This document shows positions 8,082 to 16,120 of a DNA stretch of 64,000 nucleotides, in pieces (positions within the stretch are counted from its first letter, which is position 1; each line of letters starts with the position of its first letter). The stretch is from an uncultured Anaerolineae bacterium (lineage in GTDB: Bacteria > Chloroflexota > Anaerolineae > Promineifilales > Promineifilaceae), in contig CAJQMR010000005.1 of the NCBI GenBank assembly GCA_905479495.1, positions 1 to 64,000 on the forward strand, written 5' to 3'. The notes below the pieces were generated by a model, which was not told the origin of the DNA, did no database searches, and worked only from the letters and a program-made list of their open reading frames with translations. A program made the position numbers and the translations under genes.

Positions 8082-8939
8082 ATGACCATCAAAATTGTCA
8101 CCGATAGTGCCTGCGATGTGCCACCTGAACTGGCCCAGCAATTCGATATTACCGTCGTGCCCGTCTACATCAATGTGGGCACCACTAGTTATCTGGAAGG
8201 CGTAGAAATCAGTCGCGAACAATTTTATAACCGACTGCCTACCTTTCCTGAATACCCAACAACGGCCGCTCCAGCCATTGGCGCATTCACCCAGCTCTAT
8301 GAAGATCTAACAGCAGCAGGCGCGACCCAAATATTATCGATGCACATCGCCCATGATTTGAGCGCCGTTTACAACACCGCCCGTTTGGGCGCGGCCGCCG
8401 CCAAATCAGCTCCGGTCACCTTGTTCGACACCTGCCAGATTACTTTGGGAGCGGGGCTGCTGGTATTGTTGGCAGCCGAAGCTGCGGCCGCAGGCCAAAC
8501 AATTGCTGAAATCGTAACCATGCTTAATGAAAAGGTGCGGCGCACGTACGTTTTTGGCATGATCAACTCACTAGAATCGCTGCACCGCAGCGGCCGGGTG
8601 AACTGGGCCCAATTTGGCATCGGTACCCTGCTGCAAATCAAGCCCATCATGATGATTACCGATGGCGTTATTTCTGCAGCGGCCAAGGTGCGAACACGCA
8701 AACGCGCCCTCAGCCAGATGCTTAAAATGGTGGCCGAACTGGCCCCCTTCGAGCGCCTGGCCATTATTCACGTCAACGCCCAGGAAGCAGCCGAAGAGCT
8801 GCGCCAGCTATCTGGCGATCTGTTTGCCAGCTTGTCAGAAGCCACGCCGCTGATTCAAGGTGTTACCCCAGCCATTGGCACGCATTTGGGCGTGGGGGCT
8901 GTGGGGTTTGCGGCCGTTTTGGCAGAGACAACGGGTTAA
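8082..8939 (+). CDS. DegV family fatty-acid-binding protein (FakB-like)
   Basis: 285 residues, the standard DegV length. The start TIKIVTDSACDVPPELAQQFDITVVPVYI and the later HIAHDLSAVYNTARL and HRSGRVN are the hallmark motifs. The Ser in TDSACD and the His/Arg residues in the later motifs line the fatty-acid carboxylate site in known structures. It probably loads fatty acids for the upstream DAK2 kinase. It ends with ACGGCCGT-like sequence and is followed by a TCTCTAATCTC stuttering spacer before recG. Confidence 0.9.
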   Translation: MTIKIVTDSACDVPPELAQQFDITVVPVYINVGTTSYLEGVEISREQFYNRLPTFPEYPTTAAPAIGAFTQLYEDLTAAGATQILSMHIAHDLSAVYNTARLGAAAAKSAPVTLFDTCQITLGAGLLVLLAAEAAAAGQTIAEIVTMLNEKVRRTYVFGMINSLESLHRSGRVNWAQFGIGTLLQIKPIMMITDGVISAAAKVRTRKRALSQMLKMVAELAPFERLAIIHVNAQEAAEELRQLSGDLFASLSEATPLIQGVTPAIGTHLGVGAVGFAAVLAETTG

Positions 8940-8990
8940 GAGATTGTCTTATTTTCAATCTCTAATCTCCAGTCTCCCACCTCTCTATAC
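8940..8990. repeat. Short stuttering spacer (AATCTCTAATCTC words)
   Basis: The words CAATCTC, TAATCTC and CAGTCTC follow one another in the spacer between the DegV gene and recG. Same class as the other stuttering spacers, with a different word. Confidence 0.5.
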
Positions 8991-9034
8991 AGCAAATTTG
9001 ATTAAGACCGATCCATTAGGATAAACTCTCTCAC

Positions 9035-11578
9035 ATGAAAAAAGCTTTGAAAAGATTGCAACGCGTATTGGATTTAGAAGCCAGCCAGGGATACAAAAAC
9101 AAAGCTGTTGTCGGTGGTATTCGTCAGTTTGCTACGTTTTGGGTAGGCCAGGCACGGGACGAAGCCGTTAGTGAATTGGATAAGGCGCTTGTGGAACAGG
9201 TGGCGGAGGTGCTGTCGGATTATGCTCGTCTCCCCGGCACCGAGGCCCGCGCCAAAGCGATCGAACAGCTGCAAAGCAAAGTGCAGCAGCGCCAGGCACA
9301 GGAGCCAGCAGGAGCGCCCAAACCCAAACCGGCAGAAGCTCAGCAGCCAACGGCCGTTTCCCAACCAAAGCAGCCACCGCAAAAAGCCGCGCCACCACCA
9401 GCCGAAGAAGAACCCGACGTTCTCCCAACTAGCGAAAGCGAGCCGGTGCCACGCAGCAATAAAGCCAGCAAATGGAACCGGCGTCCTGCCAGCCGCAAAC
9501 CGGTGGACCCAGACCCAGAAGGATTAGTGCAATCGGTAACGGCCGTACGCGGCATTGGCCCCAAGCTGGCCGAACATCTGGCCAAACTCGGCGTCACCAC
9601 CATCGAAGACATGCTCTACCTCTTCCCCCGCCGCTTTGATGATTACACTCTGATGAAGCCTATCCACAAGTTGGCTTACGGTGAAACCGTTACCGTCATT
9701 GGCACCATTTGGGAAACCCGCGCCCGGCGCACCCGCAACAATCAGGTGTTGGTGCAATCCGTTATCAGTGATGGCACGGGTCAGGTACAGGCCACCTGGT
9801 TCAACCAGCAGTGGCTGGTTAGCAAGCTCAAAGCGGGGATGCAAATTGTCATCAGCGGCAAGGTAGAGCAATATTTGGGTCGCCCCGTCTTTAATTCGCC
9901 AGAATGGGAGCCGCTGGAGTTGGAACCGCTGCGCACCCGGCGCATTGTGCCTATTTATCCGCTCACCCAGGGATTAAGCAGCAATCGGATGCGCGACATC
10001 ATGCGCAGCACAGTGACCTATTGGGCACCTCGCGTGCCGGATCCGCTGCCAGACAGCATCCGCCAGCGGCAAAAACTGGAACCACTGCCCGAAGCGCTCC
10101 AGCAACAGCACTTCCCAGACAGTCAACATGCCCTGCATGAAGCCCGTCGCCGCCTTATTTTTGATGAGTTGTTTTTGTTGCAGTTAGGCATGCAGGGCTT
10201 TCGGCATGAGTGGCAGTCACAGCCGGGGGTAGAGATTGGAGCGGATACGGCCGTACTCGACCAATTCCAACAAAGCCTACCCTACACCCTCACCGCTGCC
10301 CAGCAGCGTGTCATCCAGGAAATTGCCCAGGACATGGCCACCAGCACCCCGATGAACCGCCTGCTGCAAGGGGATGTGGGTGCAGGCAAAACGGTTGTGG
10401 CCGCTGCCGCCCTGCTGCTGGCTGCCAAAGCCGGTTACCAAACGGCCCTCATGGCCCCCACCGAAATTTTAGCCGAGCAACATTACAACGGTCTCAAGCC
10501 CCTGCTAGAACCGTTCGGCATTCAGCTCTGCCTGCTCACGGGCAGCACCTCGACGGCTGAAAAAACCCGCATCTACGATGAACTATCGAACGACCAGATC
10601 GATCTGGCCATCGGCACTCATGCGCTCATTCAAGAAAATGTGACGTTTAGCAACCTGGCGCTGGCCATTGTGGATGAACAGCATCGCTTTGGCGTCGATC
10701 AGCGGCAGGCGCTGCGCGACAAAGGTCCATCCGATGGGGCATACAGCCCACACTTGCTCACCATGAGTGCCACCCCCATCCCACGCTCGCTGGCGCTGTC
10801 GCTCTACGGTGATCTCGATCTCTCTATTTTGGATGAGATGCCACCCGGACGGCAGGAGATCAAAACACGCTGGATTCGCACTCGAGAACGTGAGCGCGCC
10901 TATGCCTTCATCCGCAAGCAGGTGGAAGAAGGTCGCCAGGCGTACCTCATCTATCCGCTGGTGGAAGAGAGTGATAAGGTGGATGCCAAAGCGGCCGTTG
11001 AAGAACATGCGCGGCTGCAAGGTGCCGTGTTCCCGGATTTGAAGGTGGGGTTGATACACGGCCGTTTATCCGGCAAAGAAAAAGAAAGCGTCATGCGCGA
11101 CTTTTACGAAGGCAAGCTCAACATCCTCGTCTCCACCTCCGTTATCGAAGTAGGGGTAGACGTGCCCAACAGCACCGTCATGCTCATCGACGGTGCCAAC
11201 CGCTTTGGTCTGGCCCAACTACACCAGTTCCGCGGGCGTGTCGGACGCGGCGAGCACCAATCCTACTGCATTCTCGTGGCCGACAGCGACACCCCGGATG
11301 CCGAGGAGCGTCTGGGCGCGCTCACCCAAACCAACGACGGCTTTGCCCTGGCAGAGAAAGATTTGGAGATTCGTGGTCCGGGTGAATTTTTCGGCCGTCG
11401 CCAAAGTGGCCTGCCCGAACTCAAGCTCGCCTCCCTGCTAGACATGGATATGCTGCAAATTGCCCAAACCGAAGCCCAAACCATCGCCGAAACAGATCCT
11501 GAACTTGAGCAGCCCGAACATCAGCTGCTGCGCCAGCGCGTTGCCCGCTTTTGGCAAGCTGCGGGAGACGTTAGTTAG
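9035..11578 (+). CDS. recG: ATP-dependent DNA helicase RecG
   Basis: A fork-reversal helicase for stalled replication forks. 847 residues, longer than the roughly 690 of E. coli RecG because of an N-terminal extension of about 160 residues. The extension ends in a Pro/Ala/Glu-rich linker with runs such as PPQKAAPPPAEEEPDVL. The RecG wedge/OB region follows (GIGPKLAEHLAKLGVTTIEDML). Then Walker A GDVGAGKT, motif II DEQHRFG (the RecG DEQH-type box), TMSATPIPRSLAL, and the QFRGRVGRG motif. The first 90 residues look like a separate small helical domain, which occurs in other Chloroflexota-type RecG. coaD follows after a TTAGTTG stuttering stretch. Confidence 0.95.
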   Translation: MKKALKRLQRVLDLEASQGYKNKAVVGGIRQFATFWVGQARDEAVSELDKALVEQVAEVLSDYARLPGTEARAKAIEQLQSKVQQRQAQEPAGAPKPKPAEAQQPTAVSQPKQPPQKAAPPPAEEEPDVLPTSESEPVPRSNKASKWNRRPASRKPVDPDPEGLVQSVTAVRGIGPKLAEHLAKLGVTTIEDMLYLFPRRFDDYTLMKPIHKLAYGETVTVIGTIWETRARRTRNNQVLVQSVISDGTGQVQATWFNQQWLVSKLKAGMQIVISGKVEQYLGRPVFNSPEWEPLELEPLRTRRIVPIYPLTQGLSSNRMRDIMRSTVTYWAPRVPDPLPDSIRQRQKLEPLPEALQQQHFPDSQHALHEARRRLIFDELFLLQLGMQGFRHEWQSQPGVEIGADTAVLDQFQQSLPYTLTAAQQRVIQEIAQDMATSTPMNRLLQGDVGAGKTVVAAAALLLAAKAGYQTALMAPTEILAEQHYNGLKPLLEPFGIQLCLLTGSTSTAEKTRIYDELSNDQIDLAIGTHALIQENVTFSNLALAIVDEQHRFGVDQRQALRDKGPSDGAYSPHLLTMSATPIPRSLALSLYGDLDLSILDEMPPGRQEIKTRWIRTRERERAYAFIRKQVEEGRQAYLIYPLVEESDKVDAKAAVEEHARLQGAVFPDLKVGLIHGRLSGKEKESVMRDFYEGKLNILVSTSVIEVGVDVPNSTVMLIDGANRFGLAQLHQFRGRVGRGEHQSYCILVADSDTPDAEERLGALTQTNDGFALAEKDLEIRGPGEFFGRRQSGLPELKLASLLDMDMLQIAQTEAQTIAETDPELEQPEHQLLRQRVARFWQAAGDVS

Positions 11579-11604
11579 TTTTAGTTGTTAGTTGCTAGTT
11601 GCCA
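11572..11604. repeat. Stuttering repeat (GTTAGTT words) overlapping the recG stop
   Basis: Repeated TTAGTT, TTGTTAGTTG and CTAGTTGCC words begin in the recG stop codon region and end just before the coaD ribosome-binding site. They supply part of the only spacer between two housekeeping genes. Confidence 0.55.
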
Positions 11605-11622
11605 GACCTACAGGAGAAACTA

Positions 11623-12156
11623 TTGATTACAGCACTTTACACAGGCACCTTTGATCCAGTTCATTATGGCCACCTCGATTTGATGATACGGGGCTCAGGG
11701 CTTTTTGAAAAGCTCATCGTCGCCGTCTATGATCACAAAATCCCGACAAAATCGCTGCTTTTTTCGGTGGATGAACGCGTCCAGATGATAGAAGAAGCCC
11801 TACAAAACAACCGTCCGGACAATATCGTCGTGACGAGCTTCAGTGGATTAGCGGTCGATTTTGCCCGCACGGTGGGTGCCAAAGTGTTTGTGCGCGGCCT
11901 GCGCGTTTTCTCCGATTTTGAGTTTGAATTTCGTCTGGCGCTGGCCAACAAAAGATTAGATCCTGGCATTGAAACAGTTAGCCTCATCACCGATGAAGAT
12001 CATACTTTCCTTAGTGGCACCACCGTGCGCGAAATCGCTTCCTTAGGTGGGGACGTCAGCAGCATGGTGCCGCCCAATGTGGCCACAGCGCTCTACGCTC
12101 GCTTCAACGGCAAGGATTCAGACTCATTTAATCGGCCTGTGCCATTGCGTGATTAA
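11623..12156 (+). CDS. coaD: Phosphopantetheine adenylyltransferase
   Basis: It adenylates 4'-phosphopantetheine to dephospho-CoA in coenzyme A synthesis. The nucleotidyltransferase motif GTFDPVHYGHLDL is at residues 7-19, and LSGTTVREIASLGGDVS supplies the C-terminal ISSTxxR-like motif. 177 residues from the TTG at 11623, which has AGGAG 7 bases upstream. The upstream TTG at 11599 lies in repeat sequence. A C-terminal extension of about 15 residues (NGKDSDSFNRPVPLRD) goes beyond the usual end. It supplies CoA to the fab genes downstream in the same region. Confidence 0.93.
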   Translation: MITALYTGTFDPVHYGHLDLMIRGSGLFEKLIVAVYDHKIPTKSLLFSVDERVQMIEEALQNNRPDNIVVTSFSGLAVDFARTVGAKVFVRGLRVFSDFEFEFRLALANKRLDPGIETVSLITDEDHTFLSGTTVREIASLGGDVSSMVPPNVATALYARFNGKDSDSFNRPVPLRD

Positions 12157-12174
12157 TCATTTAACCACTATAAT
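12145..12174 (+). promoter_or_regulatory. Candidate promoter for the coiled-coil gene
   Basis: TTGCGT (12145-12150), an 18-base spacer and TATAAT (12169-12174) overlap the end of coaD. The gap of about 80 bases to the next start includes two small hairpins (GACCTTAACGGTC and AGCTAAAAACGAGCT). Confidence 0.45.
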
Positions 12175-12255
12175 ATTTGCGGTTTCCGTATAAGAACAAG
12201 ACCTTAACGGTCTGGCTAGAGCTAAAAACGAGCTTTACAAAACTGGGATAACAGC

Positions 12256-12729
12256 ATGGATATTCAACATTTGGTCGATCGATTGGAACAAGCGCTCAAC
12301 GACAGCCCGCGCATACCGCTCACTGCCAACTTGCTTGTGAATGAAGACCGCATTTTCAGCATCATTGACCAGATGCGTGTGGCCGTTCCCGAAGAAGTAA
12401 AGCGTGCCAACCGTATTGAGGCCGAAAAGGATCGCATCCTGGCCCAGGCCAAGGAAGAAGCCGAGCGCATTCGGGAACTGGCCAAGCAGGAAGCCGGTGA
12501 GCTGGTTAAGCGGGATGCCATCACCATGTCATCTCAGCAGCGGGCCGACAACATTTTAGAACGGGCCCGTCGCGATGCTGAAGCGCTGCGCCACGACGCA
12601 GACGCCTACGTGATGGAAGTGCTGGTCAAGCTGGAGGAAGATTTGCTGCGTTCCCTCTCTGTCGTGCGCAACGGCTTGAACAAAGTAGAAAGGGAGCAGG
12701 CTCCGGAGAGTGCGCCGGGAAGCGATTAG
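12256..12729 (+). CDS. Coiled-coil protein of unknown function
   Basis: 157 residues, predicted cytoplasmic, with no membrane segment. Residues about 55-135 are a highly charged heptad-rich helix (EAEKDRILAQAKEEAERIRELAKQ), resembling ATP synthase subunit b or DivIVA helices. That resemblance is probably compositional, since no N-terminal membrane anchor is present. The gene sits between coaD and rpmF, a position where similar coiled-coil proteins occur in related genomes by my recollection. I do not assign a function. Confidence 0.75.
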   Translation: MDIQHLVDRLEQALNDSPRIPLTANLLVNEDRIFSIIDQMRVAVPEEVKRANRIEAEKDRILAQAKEEAERIRELAKQEAGELVKRDAITMSSQQRADNILERARRDAEALRHDADAYVMEVLVKLEEDLLRSLSVVRNGLNKVEREQAPESAPGSD

Positions 12730-12745
12730 TGCGGGAAGCCACAAT

Positions 12746-12753
12746 TTTTTCTT
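12746..12753. repeat. Target-site duplication, left copy
   Basis: TTTTTCTT at 12746-12753 is repeated exactly at 13552-13559, directly flanking the IS ends. With the following G it could be 9 bases. Confidence 0.8.
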
Positions 12754-12761
12754 GGGAGTGA

Positions 12762-13157
12762 CTAACTTTGTAGGCATACAAACTCAATCACATGCTTCTT
12801 GTCAAACGGTCGTGCCCGATTATGTAACTGCCGCTGGTTCCAAGCATGAGCAAATGCTTTCACATGACGGTTTAACCAAGCCAAGTTGCGAGAAAAACAA
12901 CGACTCTTACGTACCAACCGAGTGAGATAATGCCGTAATTCTGCATTGCCTCCTTCAACTGAGTACGTTTCGCTCTTATCTCTCAACGATAAATGGTAAC
13001 CGCGACGATAAACTAAACTATCATACAGAGGAAACTTGTCACTGTAATATTGAGCGGCAGGTGCCTCATCAACCAGCTTCTGAGCCACTTCCTGCGTACG
13101 TTGCACAACGGGCTCAATCCCGAGAAAACAGCGGGTTTGCCGGTCTACAATGGTCAT
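12762..13157 (-). CDS. insB: IS1-family InsB catalytic part (expressed by -1 frameshift)
   Basis: The frame from the ATG at 13157 gives 131 residues, but reading in the -1 frame from the A7 run yields a seamless junction: ...GEKK|NEIYIMTIVDRQTRCFLG. It therefore probably exists as an InsAB' fusion spanning 13513-12762. The IS1-type DDE residues are visible: the Asp in IVDRQTRC, the Asp in YYSDKFPLYDSL, and the Glu in SVEGGNAELRHYLTRLVRKSRCFSRN. The frame is uninterrupted, so the copy could be active. Confidence 0.9.
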   Translation of the reverse strand: MTIVDRQTRCFLGIEPVVQRTQEVAQKLVDEAPAAQYYSDKFPLYDSLVYRRGYHLSLRDKSETYSVEGGNAELRHYLTRLVRKSRCFSRNLAWLNRHVKAFAHAWNQRQLHNRARPFDKKHVIEFVCLQS

Positions 13158-13513
13158 GATGTAAATTTCGTTTTTTTCTCACCGATAAAGGTGAACAGCT
13201 CATCCTGTTCAGCCACTTCCACTGGCCCATTAGGGCCAGGCAAGGTTGATGGTAATTTATCAGCATATTCTTTAAGCCAATTGGCTACCGACTGCGGTGC
13301 GACACCTAGGTGACGTGCTGCCTGCCGTTGGCTATTGCCATCCAGAACCAAGCGAATGGCCTGTTGGCGGATGGCAATTGGATGGCCATTTGGTTGCGGC
13401 TGTGGCACATATTTCCGGTTGCAGGCTTTGCATTTGAAAATCTGGCTACCAGCCGTAGTTTTGCCGTTTTTAACTTGATTATCTGTTCGGTGACAGTTGG
13501 GACATTGGTTCAT
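13154..13513 (-). CDS. insA: IS1-family InsA-like protein
   Basis: 119 residues with an N-terminal zinc finger CPNCHRTDN...CKACNRKY followed by a helix-turn-helix (RQAARHLGVAPQSVANWLKEY). This is the IS1 InsA layout: a DNA-binding regulator of transposition that also forms the N-terminal part of the fused transposase. The frame ends just after GEKKTKFTS, where a run of seven A (minus strand, 13171-13177) allows a -1 shift into insB. Confidence 0.9.
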   Translation of the reverse strand: MNQCPNCHRTDNQVKNGKTTAGSQIFKCKACNRKYVPQPQPNGHPIAIRQQAIRLVLDGNSQRQAARHLGVAPQSVANWLKEYADKLPSTLPGPNGPVEVAEQDELFTFIGEKKTKFTS

Positions 13514-13551
13514 CTGTCTTTTATACCATGCCCCTATGATTAGTCACTCCC

Positions 13552-13559
13552 TTTTTCTT
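13552..13559. repeat. Target-site duplication, right copy
   Basis: TTTTTCTT, identical to 12746-12753. Its last two bases overlap the TT of the rpmF TTGACA -35 element. Confidence 0.8.
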
Positions 13560-13585
13560 GACAGAGAAATAGTGAAGGCTATAAT
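13558..13585 (+). promoter_or_regulatory. Sigma-70-type promoter for rpmF-fabD-fabG
   Basis: TTGACA (13558-13563), a 16-base spacer and TATAAT (13580-13585). Both hexamers match consensus exactly. The stretch GGCTATAATTGCCAG is identical to that in the tRNA-Leu promoter at 39155-39182. The IS1-like element ends 6 bases upstream of the -35, leaving it intact. Confidence 0.85.
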
Positions 13586-13695
13586 TGCCAGTCGCGGCTC
13601 ATTTGCCGCTTGTTTTTTGTTGAGACGATATTATTAGCAGACGGCTGTTTTATTAATCGAAAGCTGGCCTGAATTTAGTTAGAGAGGATGTTGTC

Positions 13696-13881
13696 ATGGG
13701 TGCTGTACCAAAGAGAAGAATTTCCAAAGCACGTCGCGGACGGCGGCGGACACACGACGCAATAAAGACATTTCACCTGGTGGAATGCCCAGACTGCGGT
13801 AAAATGAAGCGTTCCCACCACGTTTGCCTGGAGTGTGGCAAATACAATGGTCGCCAGGTTTTGCCGGTTGCCGAAGCGTAA
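13696..13881 (+). CDS. rpmF: 50S ribosomal protein L32
   Basis: 61 residues. MGAVPKRRISKARRGRRRTH is the basic L32 N-terminus, and CPDCGKMKRSHHVCLECGKYNG carries the four zinc-binding cysteines of the C+ form. It is followed by a small GC-rich hairpin with a T run and then fabD, the common rpmF-fab arrangement. The 5' leader of about 105 bases is long for such a gene. Confidence 0.97.
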   Translation: MGAVPKRRISKARRGRRRTHDAIKTFHLVECPDCGKMKRSHHVCLECGKYNGRQVLPVAEA

Positions 13882-13891
13882 AGAGTGGAAA

Positions 13892-13922
13892 GAGGCCGTG
13901 ATTTTGCGGCCTTTATCTTTTT
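13892..13922 (+). terminator. Terminator or attenuator between rpmF and fabD
   Basis: Stem GAGGCCG / CGGCCTT around TGATTTTG (13892-13914), then ATCTTTTTT. It probably reduces transcription from the strong rpmF promoter into the fab genes. Confidence 0.65.
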
Positions 13923-13949
13923 TAAACACTTAATATTGGACATTTTCAA

Positions 13950-14861
13950 GTGAGTAGTGCATATCTTTTCCCTGGACAAGGGTCACAGCACGTGGGCATG
14001 GGGTTGGAACTTTACCAAAACACCCCAGAGGCGCGTGCTGTTTTTGATCAAGCTGATGAACAGCTTGGCTTTGCCCTCTCTACACTTTGCTTTGAAGGGC
14101 CAGAAGATACCCTGACGGATACGGTGAACCAGCAGCCAGCCCTGTTTGTCACCAGCCAGGCCATGTGGCAGCGGATGCTGGCCCAAGGTTGGGAGATGCC
14201 CGCTTACATGGCTGGGCACAGCCTGGGTGAGCTTTCCGCACTAACAGCCGCAGGCGCACTTTCTTTTGCCGATGGGCTGTGGCTGGTGCGGCAGCGTGGC
14301 GAATTGATGAAGGCTGCGGGGGAGCGGGAACCAGGGGCGATGGCCGCCATCTTGGCCTTGGACATCCCGACTGTGAAAGCAATTTGTGAGCAGGCCAGTG
14401 ACAGCAATGGTTCTGTCCAAGTCGCTAACGATAATTGTCCCGGTCAGGTCGTGATCTCTGGAGATGAAATTGCTTTGATCCGGGCCATGGAACTGGCCGA
14501 AGCGGCCAAAGCACGCAAAGTAGTCAAGCTGCCCATCACCATTGCCGCCCACTCTAAACTGATGGCTTCGGCGGCAGAGGCATTTGCCCAGGCAGTGGAT
14601 GCCACGCCTATTCAATCCCCAAACGTACCCGTCATTGCTAACGTTACGGCCCAGCCACTCACCACGCCAGACCAAATTCGAGACGAACTCAAGGCCCAGC
14701 TTACATCTGGTGTTGCCTGGACCGATTCGATGACTTATCTATTGGCGCAAGGGGTGGACACGTTTGTAGAAGTTGGCCCCGGCGACACGCTGCTCAGCTT
14801 TATGAAGCGTATCGACCGCAAAGCCAGCCGGGTCAAACTGACTTTTGGCGATAATTATTAA
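13950..14861 (+). CDS. fabD: Malonyl-CoA:ACP transacylase
   Basis: It transfers malonyl from CoA to acyl carrier protein to supply fatty-acid elongation. 303 residues. YLFPGQGSQHVGMG at the start, the nucleophile elbow GHSLGE (about residue 90), and the later VEVGPGDTL and oxyanion/His region (ITIAAHSKLM) are all present. The GTG start at 13950 lacks a strong Shine-Dalgarno. No acpP or fabF lies nearby, and fabH is 23 kb away. Confidence 0.95.
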   Translation: MSSAYLFPGQGSQHVGMGLELYQNTPEARAVFDQADEQLGFALSTLCFEGPEDTLTDTVNQQPALFVTSQAMWQRMLAQGWEMPAYMAGHSLGELSALTAAGALSFADGLWLVRQRGELMKAAGEREPGAMAAILALDIPTVKAICEQASDSNGSVQVANDNCPGQVVISGDEIALIRAMELAEAAKARKVVKLPITIAAHSKLMASAAEAFAQAVDATPIQSPNVPVIANVTAQPLTTPDQIRDELKAQLTSGVAWTDSMTYLLAQGVDTFVEVGPGDTLLSFMKRIDRKASRVKLTFGDNY

Positions 14862-14884
14862 TGGATACCCGCCTTCGCGGGTAT
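14862..14884. repeat. Small palindromic repeat between fabD and fabG
   Basis: ATACCCGCCTTCGCGGGTAT, a 7-base-arm hairpin (ATACCCG/CGGGTAT). The same kind of short repeat (GGATACCCGC...GCGGGTATGAC) is familiar from intergenic regions of many unrelated bacteria. Confidence 0.6.
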
Positions 14885-14904
14885 GACAAACAGGTGGAGG
14901 AAGT

Positions 14905-15657
14905 GTGGTGTCTTTGTTAGCAGGAAAAGTTGCCGTAGTGACGGGGGCGTCTCGCGGACTGGGTCGGGCTATTGCTGAAGATTTAGCGGAGCATGGTGCC
15001 AAAGTGGTGATCAATTATAATGCCAGCAGCGCCGCTGCCGAAGAAGTGGTGGCCGCTATTCAGGCAAACGGTGGCGAAGCAACGGCCGTTCAGGCCGATG
15101 TCTCCCAGTTTGATGCGGCCCAAACGCTGGTCAAAACCGCGATTGATACCTACGGGCAGATCGACATCCTGGTAAACAATGCCGGTACCACGCGCGACAC
15201 GCTGCTGCTCACGATGAAGGAAGACCAGTGGGACACAGTCATTGACACCAATCTCAAAAGTGTGTTCAACTGCTGCAAAGCGGCCGTTCGTCCCATGATG
15301 CGGCGTAAACAAGGCGGCCGTATCATCAATATTTCCTCCGTTGTAGGCTTGATTGGCCAGGCCGGACAGGCTAATTATGCGGCTTCTAAAGCGGGCATCA
15401 TTGGTTTTTCCAAATCACTGGCCAGAGAAATCGGCTCTCGTGACATCACTGTCAATGTTATTACGCCGGGCTTCTTCCCCACCGCACTCACCGAAGTGCT
15501 AGACGATGCTGTTGTGGAAGGCTCCAAAAAAATGATTCCACTGGGCCGTTGGGGAGAATTGCCCGAGGTGGCTTATCTGGTATCATTTTTAGCATCAGAC
15601 AAAGCAGCTTACATCACCGGTCAGGTTATTAGCGTGGATGGCGGCATTGCCATGTAG
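14905..15657 (+). CDS. fabG: 3-oxoacyl-ACP reductase FabG
   Basis: It reduces beta-ketoacyl-ACP with NADPH in fatty-acid synthesis. 250 residues, a classical SDR. VTGASRGLGRAIAEDLA (cofactor loop), NNAGTTRDTLLL, INISSVVGLIGQAGQANYAASKAG (Ser/Tyr/Lys catalytic residues) and GYITGQVISVDGGIAM-type C-terminus. Two adjacent GTG codons (14905, 14908) could start it; GGAGG precedes them by 5-8 bases. It is directly followed by a second Asp23-like gene instead of the usual acpP. Confidence 0.95.
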   Translation: MVSLLAGKVAVVTGASRGLGRAIAEDLAEHGAKVVINYNASSAAAEEVVAAIQANGGEATAVQADVSQFDAAQTLVKTAIDTYGQIDILVNNAGTTRDTLLLTMKEDQWDTVIDTNLKSVFNCCKAAVRPMMRRKQGGRIINISSVVGLIGQAGQANYAASKAGIIGFSKSLAREIGSRDITVNVITPGFFPTALTEVLDDAVVEGSKKMIPLGRWGELPEVAYLVSFLASDKAAYITGQVISVDGGIAM

Positions 15658-15705
15658 CGCAACCAGACCAGGAACCTATTGCGCACAAGTAGGGAGCAAA
15701 CAATA

Positions 15706-16071
15706 ATGGATAATGTACAAGAAAGCATTGGCCGTATCGAGGTGGCCCCGGACGTATTGGTAACGATTGCCCATTACGCCACGTTACGCGTTGAAGGTGT
15801 AGCAAAAATGGCTCCTATTCCTGCCGATGTGGCGCGGCTTTTCCGTCGTGAATCACGGCAAGCAGGGATTTTGCTTAATTTAAGCGATGATAATAAGGTT
15901 AAATTTGATATTTACGTTATAATGAGTCCGCACGTGAACATTATGGAGACCAGCAAACGCCTGCAAACGGCCGTTGCCGAAGCAGTGGACACGATGGTTG
16001 GAATTTCTGTAGAAGCTGTCAACGTGCATGTTGAAGATGTTGTCTATACTCAGGAAGAATCAATCAACTGA
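15706..16071 (+). CDS. Asp23/Gls24-like protein, second copy
   Basis: 121 residues from ATG 15706 with AGGGAG 9 bases upstream. IGRIEVAPDVLVTIAHYATLRVEGVAKMA and ending VNVHVEDVVY matches the Asp23 fold, more divergent from the 5878 copy. It resembles the YqhY proteins, which lie between accC and nusB in Firmicutes and are linked to lipid metabolism. Here it also precedes nusB and follows fabG, which supports the comparison. Confidence 0.82.
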   Translation: MDNVQESIGRIEVAPDVLVTIAHYATLRVEGVAKMAPIPADVARLFRRESRQAGILLNLSDDNKVKFDIYVIMSPHVNIMETSKRLQTAVAEAVDTMVGISVEAVNVHVEDVVYTQEESIN

Positions 16072-16120
16072 CCATTGCGGCTAAACGCTTCCTGGTAAAT
16101 GGTCAATTCGTCTGTTAATT

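Larger units (their letters stand above)
12754..13551 (-). mobile_element. IS1-family insertion sequence, apparently intact
   Basis: About 798 bases. The terminal inverted repeats begin GGGAGTGACTAAC on the left and GGGAGTGACTAAT on the right (reverse complement), with further matching toward GGCAT. TTTTTCTT duplications flank it. It carries two overlapping transposase frames on the minus strand with a frameshift site, the IS1 arrangement, and the length is close to the 768 of IS1. No ACGGCCGT motif occurs inside it, unlike the host DNA around it. Insertion is 3' of the coiled-coil gene and only about 6 bases upstream of the -35 box of the rpmF promoter. Confidence 0.92.

Noticed and set aside
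12256..12729. ATP synthase subunit b or DivIVA
   Set aside because: Only coiled-coil composition is similar. There is no membrane anchor and no DivIVA N-terminal motif, and no atp or division genes are adjacent.
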